Shown here: one piece after another, positions 31,959-42,219 of the stretch
How positions within the stretch are numbered: the first letter of the stretch is position 1
How the letters are laid out: each line of letters opens with the position of its first letter
NCBI GenBank assembly: GCA_052174535.1
Contig: JBQMRQ010000100.1
Coordinates: forward strand, 1-64,000
DNA: 64,000 nt
From: Arsenophonus sp052174535
GTDB lineage: Bacteria; Pseudomonadota; Gammaproteobacteria; Enterobacterales; Enterobacteriaceae
Reading direction: 5' to 3'
The notes under the pieces: model-generated
Database searches by the model: none
Seen by the model: only the letters and a program-made list of their open reading frames with translations
Told to the model about the DNA's origin: nothing
Made by a program: the position numbers and the translations under genes

Positions 31959-32639
31959 CTATGAACAATTCTGATAAAGATGATGTTTATTAACATAGCG
32001 CAAAACGGCAGGTGGCAATATATTTTTGCAACTTTTTCTATCATGTTTTCGTTTACGAATTTCAGTTGCAGAAATATTTAATAAGGGAGTATTAGCGAGA
32101 TATATAGTACCACTTGGTTTATGACTGAATATTTCCGGCTTGTGTACTTGATGATGTATTAGCCATTCTTGCATTGAAGAAGTTAAAAAATAGGTGGCAT
32201 AACCTGGACGTGCGCAAACTAATAAATGACAAAGATCTAAAATTTTCTCCCAATTAAACCAGGTATCAATCGATAGTAGCGAATCTTGTCCGATAATAAA
32301 AGCTAATGGCTTTTGCCAACTGATTTGTTTCCGAAAAGAGAGTAGCGTTTCAACGGTATAGGAGGGAGTTGTACGTTTAAGTTCACGTGTATCAATACTA
32401 AATAATGGATTATTTTTGATAGCTAATTTTATCATTGCTAGTCTTTGTTGAACAGTTGCTTCAGGTTGTGGGCGGTGAGGTGCTACATGATTAGGAAGTA
32501 AAACAACCTGCTGTAAGCCGACTAGCTTAGCTAGGACTTCAACAGGAAGTAAGTGACCATAGTGAATAGGATCAAAAGTACCACCAAATAGTGCTTGAAT
32601 AGATGGAAAAATAGCTCTTTTCTTAGTTTGTTTACTCAT
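31959..32639 (-). CDS. nadD: Nicotinate-nucleotide adenylyltransferase
   Basis: Transfers AMP from ATP to nicotinate mononucleotide, making deamido-NAD. 226 residues. Nucleotidyltransferase signature GGTFDPIHYGHL near residues 19-30 and the ISATEIRKR motif near 190-198; LAFIIGQDSLLSIDTW is the family core. The start codon overlaps the holA stop by 8 nt, indicating translational coupling; it gives an N-terminal extension of about 12 residues (SKQTKKRAIFPS) over E. coli NadD, which begins MKSLQALFGG. Confidence 0.96.
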   Translation of the reverse strand: MSKQTKKRAIFPSIQALFGGTFDPIHYGHLLPVEVLAKLVGLQQVVLLPNHVAPHRPQPEATVQQRLAMIKLAIKNNPLFSIDTRELKRTTPSYTVETLLSFRKQISWQKPLAFIIGQDSLLSIDTWFNWEKILDLCHLLVCARPGYATYFLTSSMQEWLIHHQVHKPEIFSHKPSGTIYLANTPLLNISATEIRKRKHDRKSCKNILPPAVLRYVNKHHLYQNCS

Positions 32640-33663
32640 TAATAAAACTCTCTGACAGTGATTTACCGCACAATAGCATAGATAAAGTTTCTAACTTTGG
32701 CCAAATTGAATGTCTATAATCTTGTTTTAAATGTAATTCAGCATGGGTAATCAACTGTATTGCCAGATGTAGTTCTCGAAGTGATAAGCGTTGTAGTGCA
32801 GCGCTAATAAGCTGGCGGCGAGATTTCCAAATTTTATACTGATCAAATAATTTTTTTAAATCTTCATCGTTATTTTGTTGTGCTAATGTCAAAAGCAATA
32901 TGAGTTCACGTTGAATTATACGTAATAAAATTACTACTTCATAATCTTCGCGTTGTAATTGCTGTAGAATATGCCAGACACGTTTAATTTTACCTTCAAG
33001 TAGTGCATCAACCCAATGATAAGGTGTAAAATTAACGGTATTATTTATCGCCTCTTTAACAGAAGGTAATGTAAGATTTCCATCAGGAAATAATAGTAAT
33101 AAATCTTTAAGAACTTGGTTAAGAGCTAGTAAATTACCTTCATAACAGTAACAAAGAAGCTGTTTAGCTTGCCTATCTAAGGTAATAGACATTGCTTTTG
33201 CTCGTTGAGTTATCCATTGAGGCAATCTGGATTGTTCCGGTGTCAGACAATTTATATAGACCCCATCTTTGGCCATTTTTTTGCACCAGGCACTATTCTC
33301 TTGTGCTTTAGTTAATTTGCTTCCACATAATATGAGTAATAAATCAGGATGTAATAATTCAGCCAACTTAAATAGTTTTTCTCCTATAACAGCTGTAGAG
33401 CCACTTTTAGGAAAAATTAAAATAAGAATTTGTTGGCTAGCAAATAGGCTAAATGATTGACTAAGATGATAAATAGTGCTCCAGTCTAAGGCTTCATCTA
33501 GCGAATAAGTATGGCATTCAGAAAAACCGTGCTGTTTGGCAACTTGACAAATTTTATCCATACTTTCTTGTAATAAAAGGGGATCATTGCCAAAAATCAG
33601 GTAACAGGTTCGCAACTTATCAAGAAGCTGTGAAATTAACTGCTCTGGATAAATACGGATCAT
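32632..33663 (-). CDS. holA: DNA polymerase III delta subunit
   Basis: Clamp-loader subunit that opens the beta sliding clamp. 343 residues, identical in length to E. coli HolA, starting MIRIYPEQLISQLLDKLRTC. Typical blocks are YLIFGNDPLLLQES, QQILILIFP and the C-terminal HAELHLKQDYRHSIWPKLET. The delta protein is variable in sequence among bacteria, but length and gene order (lptE-holA-nadD) make the call secure. 8 nt separate it from the lptE stop. Confidence 0.96.
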   Translation of the reverse strand: MIRIYPEQLISQLLDKLRTCYLIFGNDPLLLQESMDKICQVAKQHGFSECHTYSLDEALDWSTIYHLSQSFSLFASQQILILIFPKSGSTAVIGEKLFKLAELLHPDLLLILCGSKLTKAQENSAWCKKMAKDGVYINCLTPEQSRLPQWITQRAKAMSITLDRQAKQLLCYCYEGNLLALNQVLKDLLLLFPDGNLTLPSVKEAINNTVNFTPYHWVDALLEGKIKRVWHILQQLQREDYEVVILLRIIQRELILLLTLAQQNNDEDLKKLFDQYKIWKSRRQLISAALQRLSLRELHLAIQLITHAELHLKQDYRHSIWPKLETLSMLLCGKSLSESFINE

Positions 33664-33671
33664 TCTGAGTC

Positions 33672-34208
33672 TTAAAGCGCTTTCTCGGCAATCACTGATC
33701 CTTTAGGCTCATTATGAATAGTGATGTGCATGATTAGTAATTTCCGAATTAACTGACGAGCCACTTGTTCACGCATTTCTTGCTTAATAAGTTCGTTTTC
33801 GGCATCTTTAGCTAATATTTCTAATGGATTTTCAAAGAAAGCGCGTTTGACATGAATTTTGATAGGATAAACTGTGCCGTTAGAGAGGATAATTTGCGCG
33901 CTGACCCAGAAATTTAATTGTTTTTCTATACTTTTTCCGTCTTGATAGATTGAAACGGTTTTGATGTTTTCATATGAATCCACTATTTTTAATATAGGCA
34001 CATTCTGAAGATTTTCATCAATTAAATTAATATTGTTTAAGCGCAATTGCTGTCTAATTGCACGTTCCAATGGGCCATAGGGATCAGCGCTACTTAATTT
34101 TAATGTTTTTAATTCTTCAGTTATCTTTGGCATGCTTTGTAAGCAAAATTTACAACTAGCCGTGATTAATACGGCTAAGTATAGAAATAATCTAATTAAA
34201 TAACGCAC
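33672..34208 (-). CDS. lptE: LPS-assembly lipoprotein LptE
   Basis: Outer-membrane lipoprotein that plugs LptD in the LPS translocon. The frame is open from an ATG at 34238, but the better start is GTG at 34208: AGGAG lies 7 nt before it and the peptide then begins MRYLIRLFLYLAVLITASC, a lipoprotein signal with lipobox ITAS-C, matching E. coli MRYLATLLLSLAVLITAGC. That gives 178 residues. DPYGPLERAIRQQLRLNNI and RAFFENPLEILAKDAE are family blocks. Retention implies the cell still exports LPS. Confidence 0.94.
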   Translation of the reverse strand: MRYLIRLFLYLAVLITASCKFCLQSMPKITEELKTLKLSSADPYGPLERAIRQQLRLNNINLIDENLQNVPILKIVDSYENIKTVSIYQDGKSIEKQLNFWVSAQIILSNGTVYPIKIHVKRAFFENPLEILAKDAENELIKQEMREQVARQLIRKLLIMHITIHNEPKGSVIAEKAL

Positions 34209-34227
34209 ATCATATCTCCTTATTATG

Positions 34228-36813
34228 TTAACCGACAATAAGGTTTAACAGCTTACCTGAAGCATAAATTACCTTATGAATGCTCATACCTTTAAGATAT
34301 TTTGCCACACCATATTCTTGCATTGCTATAGCTAAAACAGCACCTTCTGATGCATTTATATCGATAGTAATACGCCCACGAACTTTACCATTAACTTGAA
34401 TAATAACTAATTTAGTATTATCTATTTTTATTTGTTCATCAGCAACTGGCCAAGGTGCATTATCAATATCTTCCTGGTGACCAAGTGCTTTCCACATGAC
34501 AAAGCAAGCATGAGGGATAATAGGCGACAGCATCCGCACAATAACTTCTAAAGATTCTTGCATTAACGCCCGATCTTGTTCGCTATAATGAGAGGAGACT
34601 CGCGTCAGTTTATTCATAAATTCCATAATAGTAGCAATTGCAGTATTAAATGCATAATGCCGACCGATATCATCAGTTACTTTAGGAATAATTTTATGTA
34701 GATCACGCCGTAAATTTTTCTGATCTGGCGTAAGGTTTCCTCTATCTAATAGAGATGTTTTACCTTTTTGCGTATGTTCAAAAACGGTGCGCCAAAGACG
34801 ACGAATAAAACGATTTGCACCTTCTACACTTGATTCTTGCCATTCCAAAGTGAGCTCTGGTGGAGCAGCAAACATCATAAATAAACGAACTGTATCTGCC
34901 CCATATTTTTTTACCATTAATTGTGGATCGATACCGTTATTTTTCGATTTAGACATTTTACTCTTCCCAGAATAGAAGAGTTCATGCCCATCCTGATCAG
35001 TTGCTTTAACAATTTTACCTTTTTTATCTCGTTCAATCGTAACATGAACAGGTGACACCCAAACTCGTTGTCCATTTTTATCTAAGTAATAAAAAGAATC
35101 AGCTAATACCATTCCTTGACATAACAAGCGTTTAGCTGGCTCATCAGAATTTACTAAGCCGGCATCACGCATCAATTTATGGAAAAAACGGAAATATAAT
35201 AAATGCATAATGGCATGTTCAATACCACCAATATATTGATCAATCGGCAACCAATAATTAGATGCATTCGGATCTAGCATTCCTTGCTCATAATTAGGAC
35301 AGGTATAACGAGCATAATACCAGGATGACTCCATAAAAGTATCAAAGGTATCCGTTTCACGTAATGCTGCATAACCATTAATCTTGGTTTTAGCCCATTC
35401 TGGATTGGCTTTAATAGGACTAGTGATCCCACTCATTACCACATTTTCTGGTAAGATGACGGGTAGTTGTTCTTCTGGTACTGCTCTGATAGAGCCGTCC
35501 CCCATTATTAACATTGGAATAGGTACTCCCCAATAACGTTGCCGAGAAACACCCCAATCACGTAAACGATAATTAACTTTACGTTGAGCTGAACCTTGTG
35601 AAACTAGTTTATCAGTAATTGCATCAGCTCCTGTTTCGTTATTCATGCCAATTAATTTGCCTGAATTAATTAACGTATTTTTATCAGTTAACGAACCGGT
35701 TTTTAGATCGGGGATTTGGCCTTCATTATCAGTAATGATAGCCTTGATCGGTAAATGATATTTGCTTGCGAATTCCCAGTCACGCCGATCATGCTCTGGA
35801 ACCGCCATTACTGCCTCTGTACCATATTCCATTAATACAAAATTAGCTACCCAGATCGGGATTTTTTTATTAGTTAGCGGGTGAATTGCAAATAAATTGG
35901 TGGCAATACCTTTTTTCTCCATGGTTGCTATTTCTGCTTCAGCAACTTTGCTATTACAACTTTTATTAATAAAATCCCTAAGCTTAGCATTTTTTTCTGC
36001 CGCACTTTTTGCTAACGGATGAGTTGCTGCAATAACGAGATAAGTCACTCCCATAAAAGTATCAGGTCGAGTAGTATAAACGGTTATTTTATCATCTTTA
36101 TCTGCTAATTTAAAGGTAACTTCAACCCCTTCTGAGCGGCCGATCCAGTTACGCTGCATAGTTTTAATTTTCTCTGGCCAGCCATCAAGTTTATCTAAAT
36201 TATTAAGTAACTCTTCAGCATAAGCAGTAATTTTTATAAACCATTGAGGAATTTCTTTACGCTCAATTGGAGTATCACAACGCCAGCAACAACCATCAAT
36301 AACTTGCTCGTTAGCTAAGACTGTTAAATCATTTGGGCACCAGTTGACAGCAGAGTTTTTTTTATAAACTAAACCTTTTTCATAAAGCTTAATAAAAAAC
36401 CATTGCTCCCAACGATAATATTCCGGTGTACAAGTTGTGACTTCTCGACTCCAGTCATAACCAAATCCGAGCATTTTTAATTGATTTTTCATACAATTAA
36501 TATTGGTATAAGTCCAAGTAGCTGGAGCAGTATTATTTTTTACTGCTACACCTTCAGCCGGTAAACCAAAAGCATCCCAGCCGATAGGTTGCAGCACATT
36601 TTTGCCTAGCATGCGTTGATAACGTGAAATAACATCACCAATAGTATAGTTTCGAACATGCCCCATATGTAGCTTACCAGATGGGTAAGGTAACATTGAT
36701 AGACAATAGTATTTTTCTTTTTTATTATCTTCTATTACTTTAAATGTTTGTTTTTCTTCCCAATGACGTTGTACGTATTTCTCTATCTCTTCTGGTCGAT
36801 ATTCTTCTTTCAT
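34228..36813 (-). CDS. leuS: Leucyl-tRNA synthetase
   Basis: Class I synthetase that charges tRNA-Leu, including the leuW-type tRNA in this window. Start chosen at the ATG at 36813 (MKEEYRPEEIEKYVQRHWEE), which aligns with E. coli MQEQYRPEEIESKVQ. The frame stays open to 36855 but those 14 extra residues have no counterpart. This gives 861 residues. HIGH motif HMGHVRN near residue 42, CP1 editing domain with the TRPDTFMGVTY block, and KMSKS in SGKSKMSKSKNNG. First gene of the leuS-lptE-holA-nadD unit, with 19 nt to lptE. Confidence 0.98.
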   Translation of the reverse strand: MKEEYRPEEIEKYVQRHWEEKQTFKVIEDNKKEKYYCLSMLPYPSGKLHMGHVRNYTIGDVISRYQRMLGKNVLQPIGWDAFGLPAEGVAVKNNTAPATWTYTNINCMKNQLKMLGFGYDWSREVTTCTPEYYRWEQWFFIKLYEKGLVYKKNSAVNWCPNDLTVLANEQVIDGCCWRCDTPIERKEIPQWFIKITAYAEELLNNLDKLDGWPEKIKTMQRNWIGRSEGVEVTFKLADKDDKITVYTTRPDTFMGVTYLVIAATHPLAKSAAEKNAKLRDFINKSCNSKVAEAEIATMEKKGIATNLFAIHPLTNKKIPIWVANFVLMEYGTEAVMAVPEHDRRDWEFASKYHLPIKAIITDNEGQIPDLKTGSLTDKNTLINSGKLIGMNNETGADAITDKLVSQGSAQRKVNYRLRDWGVSRQRYWGVPIPMLIMGDGSIRAVPEEQLPVILPENVVMSGITSPIKANPEWAKTKINGYAALRETDTFDTFMESSWYYARYTCPNYEQGMLDPNASNYWLPIDQYIGGIEHAIMHLLYFRFFHKLMRDAGLVNSDEPAKRLLCQGMVLADSFYYLDKNGQRVWVSPVHVTIERDKKGKIVKATDQDGHELFYSGKSKMSKSKNNGIDPQLMVKKYGADTVRLFMMFAAPPELTLEWQESSVEGANRFIRRLWRTVFEHTQKGKTSLLDRGNLTPDQKNLRRDLHKIIPKVTDDIGRHYAFNTAIATIMEFMNKLTRVSSHYSEQDRALMQESLEVIVRMLSPIIPHACFVMWKALGHQEDIDNAPWPVADEQIKIDNTKLVIIQVNGKVRGRITIDINASEGAVLAIAMQEYGVAKYLKGMSIHKVIYASGKLLNLIVG

Positions 36814-38064
36814 GCATGACACCGATATTCCTCCACTATGCTGATAATGTGGCATAAGTTGCGAACGATATAGCAGATTTAGATCTGCATAGAATAGCGA
36901 ATAAATACCTCTAATAACAAGTATTGATAACTATTTAACCGTGGAGTTAAATTAACTTTATTAATGCAAATGATGTATAGATTTAGATAGTAAAATTTTA
37001 GATAGTAGCCTATCCTGCTTTAGGCGCTATTTTAATATTATTATTTAATCGATTGGCAACTACTTTTATCATTCAATAATGAATATTGATTTATATATGA
37101 TCTTAACAATAAATTTTTAGCATATTTTGCTATTAATAGCGCCGTAAAGAAATCATATTTATTGTTATTTTTAATAATTTCTTTCATCCAATAAAAATAA
37201 TTCAATGATAAACTTTTTAATAAATCCCATTTTGTTTGGTACCTATTATCATGGTTATTCCTTCATTAGCAAGTTTTACTGATCAGATAAACGTAGCTCA
37301 TTATGAAATGAGCAGCTAAGCTACGCTACTTCTGGGATATTCATGAACAGAGTGTTCTTTTATACTCTGGGATATGTTAATTTTTTAGTAATTTAGCAAA
37401 TGGTTCAAAATAAATATCCTTTAAAAGGATAAATTAGATAAATCAAGAAGACAATACACGAGAACTTTACATGTTTACTTCGTTTATTTATTTTAAGCAT
37501 TTATGATCTCCTTACCGGAATTGATTATGACAGACCAGCTTAATTTTTTATGATACCAAAAGAGGCTATACAGAAATGCAGTGACCATGAATCAACGGTT
37601 CTTATTTTTTCTTAACATGCAGTATCATCTGCCTCTATAGTCACGATTATCCTGGGTTTTTATCAATAACCCAAGTCATCGTTGTAACACTGAAACAACT
37701 ACATTGAAGGTAGACTAAAGTCTATTTGCTGATAAATTCATCACTTATAGAGAATAGTGATAATCCCTGTTTCATTTCCCCCTAATGAAACAAATATAAA
37801 GATAACTGGGCTGATAGTAACATAATGAATATGGGATAGGATAATGATTTTTATTTTCTTTGGTAGAGAGACCCTAGATGTTTTATTCACGCGCCCAAAT
37901 AAATTATTTTTTACTATTTAACGAAGGCTGGAATAAATTTCTTGAAAAACACCGTAAAAATCTCAACTCGGAAACACATTTGTCTGTTAAGCGAAACTTG
38001 CCTGCAGTACCTTGCGCCAAGGTATTCGTTAACACTGTTGTGAATTCTCCTGAATCTTCCCAGT
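36814..38064. other. Desert upstream of leuS
   Basis: About 1.25 kb with no confident gene. A 62-codon stretch starting at 37878 (MFYSRAQINYFLLFNEGWNK) runs into IS1595 remnant 3 and matches nothing I know. Structures seen: a hairpin CGTAGCT...AGCTACG with an inner CATT/AATG stem at 37292-37325, and CTGGGTTTTTATC-type stem near 37653-37676. GGAGGAATA, the conserved leuS ribosome site, is at 36826-36834, unusually far (about 12-16 nt) from the start. Confidence 0.5.
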
Positions 38065-39085
38065 TATATTGGCAAAGATTATTTATAGAAATCCCTTATA
38101 CTGTATGAAGAATTTTCGCTACAGAGGTTAGAATGAAAAAGCAAGCAGCCATAAAGATCAAAGAGACTATTTCCTGACTCCATAGTAACATAAATTGCAT
38201 CTTATTAATTAAGATCAGTGATATTATGTTGAATTATATTCAATAATACATTGAAGAAAGTTATTCTACTTTATTTTTCCTATGTTATGATAGTTAACAT
38301 ATTCTCCGTTCAGGAGATTCATTATAGTTACGATATCACTTTAAAATCCTTGATTGCAAGAAAACATTTATCAATATTACTACAAGTCAGTCATATGGCA
38401 AAACTACATCAGAAGGATAAAAAGTTTAGTTATCTACTATGTACGTTGAATAACTTGACTATAGAGGATCCAGCAAAACAAATAGGAATTAATTTGAAAC
38501 AGCGCTTAGAATTAGCGTCATTGCTTTTTATTTTAGCGGAGACAGCCAACATAAGCGCATTAAATAGCATTATTGACGTGAAAAATATTTTTCCCTGAAT
38601 CCTTTAAAAGGAAGCGTTATATTTCCATATGGGAAAGGTAGAAAATGCGGAAGAGTAGGAGATAAAAGGAAAAATAAATTCCGGACTTAATCACCAGAAA
38701 TTAATAGAATCATTGTGAGTGATGAAATTATTGAATAGTTTGATGCGTAGTATATTAGCTGTATCTTAAGCCAATTATCGATAAAAACTTCATCCTTTAA
38801 TTAGATGGAGTTAAATATTATGAAACCTTTGTTAGCGAGTACGAAATTAATTACTATCACTTAACAAGGTCGGATAACTAGATAATTATTAATAAGAAAT
38901 TACACATTCAAAATATGAACAGTTATATCAGGCGATCATTAAAGATGGGTAAGTAGATTCTGCAGTGAATAGTCGTTTTATTTACTGAATTAGCTGATCT
39001 TAATAAGATTCTTTGAATTACAAAAATTGAAATATAAATATGCTATAAATTGTGCTGCGAGCAAAGCAGCAACTTTTGCTAACAT
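38065..39085 (+). mobile_element. IS1595-family remnant 3
   Basis: Both ends are recognisable (TTATATTGGCAAAGATTATT at the left, AGCAACTTTTGCTAACATAG at the right). The longest open stretch, 38251-38598, mixes real transposase frame (LHQKDKKFSYLLCTLNNLTI, QIGINLKQRLELAS) with shifted frame. C-terminal blocks (ELHIQNVNSYI-type, then WVSRF) follow broken. Dead. Confidence 0.82.
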
Positions 39086-40035
39086 AGGTAAATTCCCACC
39101 GCCGTTTTTTCTGCTATTTCTCTAAATCAAAATCCTATAGCTCATGCTGCATCAAAACTAACGAGCAAGTAGTTAGCAGCGCAGGTTTATATTTTCCTGA
39201 CTGCAACTAGCAATACATTATTTAACTATTATTTCATTTTCTTTATCCTTTTTAACAATAATTGGCTACCACTCAATCCTCTGTTTCTCGCCACTGCTGG
39301 GTTATACTACAGTAAGCACGCAAACAGGGTATTGAAATTGCTATCTTCATATACCTTTTATACTTATGGTTGACAATTCAATCAACATCTTCATGTTCAC
39401 CTCTCCGTTAGTCTGTAGAAGCCTGAACATTAAGAATATTACATGGCATAAGCTACTCTTAAAAAAATAGAGGGCAAAAAATTTAGCAAGGCGTTGTTGG
39501 TATCCGGCTAATAGCCGTACAGTAATAACTTAATAAATCCTAGTGTTTCCTGATCTTGAGAATATCTGCGTCAGGAAGCAACGACAAGGTTATACCTGAA
39601 GGCATAATTCGAATGTTACTGGAAAATACACACTTCATAAAAAGATAAAAAGGGTATGACATAGTATAAATACTTCGTACACTACTTTTAAATTACCCTC
39701 AGTATCCGCGTAAAAACTGCGGCATTGCTGATTGGGGCGGGTTGTGCTTCATTACTATGAAGCACTTCGGACTAAAGCAGTACTAGCAGAAGTCCTTAAC
39801 GCAGGAATAAATGATCAGTCGCCCTATTATAGGCATAATTCGGTAAGGCCTGCTAAGATGGTACGTTATTATGATTTATAATTGAATCGTAAACAAGGGT
39901 ATATGGCTATTACCAAAATATTTAAGACCTTATAAAGAGGCCTTAAAAGATAACACAGTTTTTAAAAAAACAGAAAACCGAGGTTTTCTGTTCTGATAAA
40001 AGGATTTTCTGCGCGTTAATGCGCAGCTCTAAGCC
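39086..40035. other. Unidentified decayed stretch with hairpins
   Basis: Plus-strand readings such as YYEALRTKAVLAEVLNAGIN near 39750-39810 followed by DQSPYYRHNSVRPAKMVRYY look like an old gene, but I cannot place it. At the right end are two perfect stems: 39970-39991 and 40009-40026 (CTGCGC-GTTAAT-GCGCAG). Confidence 0.4.
39964..39991 (-). terminator. Rho-independent terminator-like hairpin
   Basis: Read on the minus strand: perfect 10-bp stem ACAGAAAACC/GGTTTTCTGT with a 2-nt loop followed by seven T. This is a textbook intrinsic terminator, but no minus-strand gene remains upstream: IS256 copy G now occupies that place. It may be an orphan terminator of a deleted gene. Confidence 0.5.
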
Positions 40036-41212
40036 ATAACTGGACAATATGCTAAACGTGTCTTCTCGACAGGCGTTACGTCATCATCCGTAATAGTGTT
40101 TGCTACAACAAGTCACACAGACTACCATTGCAATTTTAAAATTAAAGTGACTAAAATGGGTTAAGGTGCCATTCTTGCAACGGCAACAAAAATATGCTTT
40201 AAAAAGTAATTATCATTGTCTTATCTGAAGCTTACAAAAGCAAAGCAAAATGCTAGCGCATAGGCTTATATCTGCAAGGCAGATTCATCGGTGATTTTTA
40301 CGAATCTCTGTGGAGCTTTTTAATAAAAAGCACGTGATTTCTCTGCAAGGTAGTTATACCATACCAGAAGACTGAAATAGAAATGTCTTGAAGAGCAAAA
40401 GCAATGGCAGCTACCTAATTTAAGCGATACGCGTTACATTTCTTTTCTGAAGATATACGCCGGCATGTTTAGGCAGCTAGGTGATCGCTTTTACTTGCTG
40501 ATTACTATTAGCGTCACTACACATTGACGTAAGAAGGGGAATTCATTGCGGTCAAAAGATAGTTATTAAAAATTAAAGGGGGAACTGGGGCGAACTTCTG
40601 GATTGACACAAGCGCGCAGTTTAACTGCATCTCTAGGTTTACTATAGGAGACGGTGCTTTTGGTTTTTATAATGCAATGGCAAATATTCCTAAGTACGCA
40701 GTACCAATGTTGGTGATATATAAAATAGCTAATGCACTAGTTTCGTTTCCTAATGGTATACAAATAAAAGTTAAGAGTGAGGCTACTGGAGTTTTGGCTA
40801 ACAAAAAGCTGTGATGCCTGCAATAAAATCTTTAATATTTTATTGGAAATAGGTTTCAGCGAATATCTTGTGGGGATGAAGAATCTGGAGAAAAAGCAAG
40901 AAGAATGGCTGGCATATTATGATATCCTGTTGCCACTGTGCATCAATAAGAATGACGAATTCGATTGAATCAGCTTTTGCAAAAATTAGGTTATGAAACT
41001 GATGCTTGAAATACTATAGTTCGAGAAAATAATCCTTTCAATGGTATTAAAGCTATTCCCATCTTCTCAAAAAAATTGAAAACTGGCTAAATAGGGGTTT
41101 AAGTTTTTAAAAATGATAGCAACAACATCAAATTTTAAAAATCGAAAATAGATTCACAAAGCATCAAAGTATAAGATAGCATAAACACTATACATCAGAT
41201 TTGCTAATAACT
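40036..41212 (+). mobile_element. IS256-family remnant G (5' truncated)
   Basis: Begins inside the transposase coding region, so the left end is missing. The right terminal repeat is intact (ACATCAGATTTGCTAATAAC, ending 41212). The frame 40777-40968 keeps NKIFNILLEIGFSEYLVGMK followed by LEKKQEEWLAYYD, the segment before the FYDFP block. Confidence 0.83.
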
Positions 41213-41286
41213 ATAAATTAGGGGCAACTCCAGTATTTATTTTTCTGTCATAACTGCAAAAATAAACTTAAATATAACTCATTTTA

Positions 41287-41766
41287 TTATTTAATTTTCT
41301 GTAACATTGTTTTCGCTATTAGTTCTGGTAAAAAAGATGAAACATCGCCGCCATAGCGAGCAACTTCTTTAATTAAAGAAGAGGAAACAAACGATAATTT
41401 TAGAGAAGGTAATAAAAAAATGGTTTCCAAACCAACCATTAGTTGGCTATTCATATTAGCCAACTGACATTCATATTCAAAATCTGACACAGATCGTATA
41501 CATCTAATCAAAATATTTGCCTTATGTTTTTTCGCAAAATTTGCCGTAAGCTCACAAAAGCTAGTTACTTCAACATTAGTTATATGTTTTGTTTGTTCTT
41601 TAGCAAAAGAAATACGTTCACTTATGGTAAACATAAGATTTTTATGCGAGCTATCAGAAATAGCCAATATTATCTGTTCAAATATTAATGAAGCACGTTC
41701 TATAATATCTAAATGACCATAAGTTATGGGATCAAAAGTACCAGGATAAATTGCTTTTTTTTTCAT
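41287..41766 (-). CDS. coaD: Phosphopantetheine adenylyltransferase
   Basis: Fourth step of CoA synthesis: adenylates 4'-phosphopantetheine. 159 residues, full length, starting MKKKAIYPGTFDPITYGHLD with the T/HxGH nucleotidyl-transferase motif. RCIRSVSDFEYECQLANMN and FVSSSLIKEVARYGGDVSSF are the other signatures. It stands alone: its usual partners (waaA, mutM, rpmBG) are not in the window, and IS256 relics lie on both sides. Confidence 0.97.
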   Translation of the reverse strand: MKKKAIYPGTFDPITYGHLDIIERASLIFEQIILAISDSSHKNLMFTISERISFAKEQTKHITNVEVTSFCELTANFAKKHKANILIRCIRSVSDFEYECQLANMNSQLMVGLETIFLLPSLKLSFVSSSLIKEVARYGGDVSSFLPELIAKTMLQKIK

Positions 41767-41971
41767 AAAGTTATTTTCACTAATTATCGTCTTATTTAAG
41801 CATATTAAATAATAATACTGATAAACTAAATATTATTATTCACAATAATATCTATCATTTATTTTCTATTAAAATAAATGATAATTACTATTGTATTTTT
41901 AGTTAATTATTAATTTAACTTTAACTAGTAAATAAAATATAAAAAATTTTTTTCTTTAATAATAGTTATTA

Positions 41972-42219
41972 ACTTATGCTTATTTTATATAAGAGTTTTC
42001 GGAAATGGGTGGTATCGTATCCTCTGATCATTGATTTCATAAATGATCTCAACAATTAAAGATGAGATGATATGTTATGAAAAGTCTACTTTACAGAAAT
42101 CTATAAATAAAAGATTATTCTGATCCTTTTCATGAACTCTCTTCCGTTAATGTTCATAAGACAGCTAATAAGCACCGCGTGTTAAGGGTGATCTTGAAAT
42201 CATAATGCTGCAACAATAT
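41972..42219 (+). mobile_element. IS256-family 5' fragment, cut by copy H
   Basis: Left terminal repeat (ACTTATGCTTATTTTATATA) and the first about 200 bp of the element including the GATATGTTATGAAAAGTCTA start region, then it stops exactly where copy H begins in opposite orientation. The rest of this element is not found on the far side of copy H. Confidence 0.75.

Noticed and set aside
34209..34238. ATG start for LptE
   Set aside because: It would put ten residues before the lipoprotein signal; GTG at 34208 has a good ribosome site and a proper signal peptide.
36814..36855. Longer start for LeuS
   Set aside because: The extra 14 residues have no counterpart in the family, and the ATG at 36813 aligns with the known start.
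37878..38108. 76-codon frame starting MFYSRAQINYF
   Set aside because: It crosses the left end of IS1595 remnant 3, has no ribosome site and no family I recognise.
38251..38598. 115-codon open frame
   Set aside because: It is a mix of true and shifted frames inside IS1595 remnant 3, not a gene.
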